Source: Atlantibacter hermannii (lineage in GTDB: Bacteria; Pseudomonadota; Gammaproteobacteria; Enterobacterales; Enterobacteriaceae). Taken from it: a stretch of 64,000 nucleotides of DNA. The DNA is taken from positions 4,092,001-4,156,000 of the forward strand of contig LR134136.1 in the NCBI GenBank assembly GCA_900635495.1. Direction: 5' to 3'. The notes beneath the pieces are model-generated. The model was not told the DNA's origin, did no database searches, and saw only the letters and a list, made by a program, of their open reading frames with translations. Shown in pieces: positions 63,914 through 64,000 of the stretch (within the stretch, counting starts at the first letter, position 1; each line of letters opens with the position of its first letter). The translations under genes and the position numbers were made by a program.

Positions 63914-64000
63914 TGGCAATACGCATTGAGTTTCAAAAGCATGGCGGCCCGGACGTACTCAAAGCGGTTGAGTTCACCCCTGGGGACCCGGCGGAAAACG
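63914..64000 (+). CDS. qorA: Quinone oxidoreductase QorA, start only
   Basis: From the ATG at 63914 the plus strand reads MAIRIEFQKHGGPDVLKAVE and FTPGDPAEN, the N-terminus of the medium-chain NADPH:quinone oxidoreductase encoded divergently from dnaB in E. coli. GGAG stands eight bases ahead. The window ends after 29 codons. Confidence 0.85.

Noticed and set aside
1..64000. Assignment to Salmonella enterica
   Set aside because: Gene order is similar, but Alr and SoxS differ too much from the sequences I recall, nrf and SPI-4 are missing, and the NadR/PnuC pair is foreign to that genus at this place.

Overview
The window is chromosomal DNA of an enterobacterium close to Citrobacter, Salmonella and Escherichia. 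The backbone genes are dnaB, alr, tyrB, yjbQ, yjbR, uvrA, ssb, yjcB, pdeC (yjcC), soxS/soxR, ghxP (yjcD), yjcE, actP-yjcH-acs, gltP, yjdP, phn remnants, phnA (yjdM), crfC (yjdA) and yjcZ, in nearly the order of the E. coli 92-94 min region. Alr and SoxS look clearly diverged from my recollection of the Salmonella enterica proteins, so I favour a Citrobacter-like genome. The genus call is inference.

Layout. 1-9.9 kb: a leftward type VI secretion (T6SS) operon, tssB-tssC-tssK-tssL-OmpA protein-hcp-clpV-vgrG, with vgrG running off the left edge. 10.6-12.8 kb: divergent kduI and kdgT (hexuronate catabolism) with a KdgR-like operator between them. 12.9-17 kb: yjcZ-crfC and phnA. 17.8-20.7 kb: a DUF2235 lipase-like hydrolase and a collapsed C-P lyase operon (phnF, a 25-codon phnG relic, phnH). 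20.7-32.2 kb: yjdP, a hybrid sensor kinase, a six-gene sugar operon (ABC transporter, D-lyxose-isomerase-like cupin, class II aldolase, PfkB kinase), two tandem hok-type toxin loci and an OmpR-type response regulator. 32.4-38.2 kb: gltP, acs, yjcH, actP, with the nrf nitrite reductase operon missing between gltP and acs. 38.3-48.7 kb: a LysR regulator, yjcE, ghxP, a GST, the sRNA gene sraL, soxR/soxS, pdeC, a diguanylate cyclase and yjcB. 48.7-53.5 kb: an AT-rich accessory patch with a hexamer tandem repeat, a Cys-rich small protein, two IS3-family elements, a gene split by one of them and an integrase fragment. 53.7-64 kb: ssb, uvrA, yjbR, yjbQ, tyrB, a NadR-like enzyme with PnuC, alr, dnaB and the start of qorA.

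The main overall observation is that at least twelve one-base indels, mostly one extra base in a short homopolymer, break reading frames across the window, including ssb, acs, actP, clpV (twice), vgrG, crfC and pdeC. Because ssb is essential and the lost tails are intact in the neighbouring frame, I read most of these as sequencing or assembly errors, and give gene spans across the break. The phnG deletion, the IS-split gene and the integrase fragment are real decay.

How parts work together: the T6SS genes encode sheath, baseplate, membrane anchor, tube, recycling ATPase and spike. kduI/kdgT feed pectin and hexuronate breakdown. The 24-30 kb operon imports and channels an unidentified sugar, possibly under the two-component genes on either side of it. 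acs-yjcH-actP scavenges acetate. soxRS answers redox stress. NadR-like plus PnuC salvage nicotinamide riboside.
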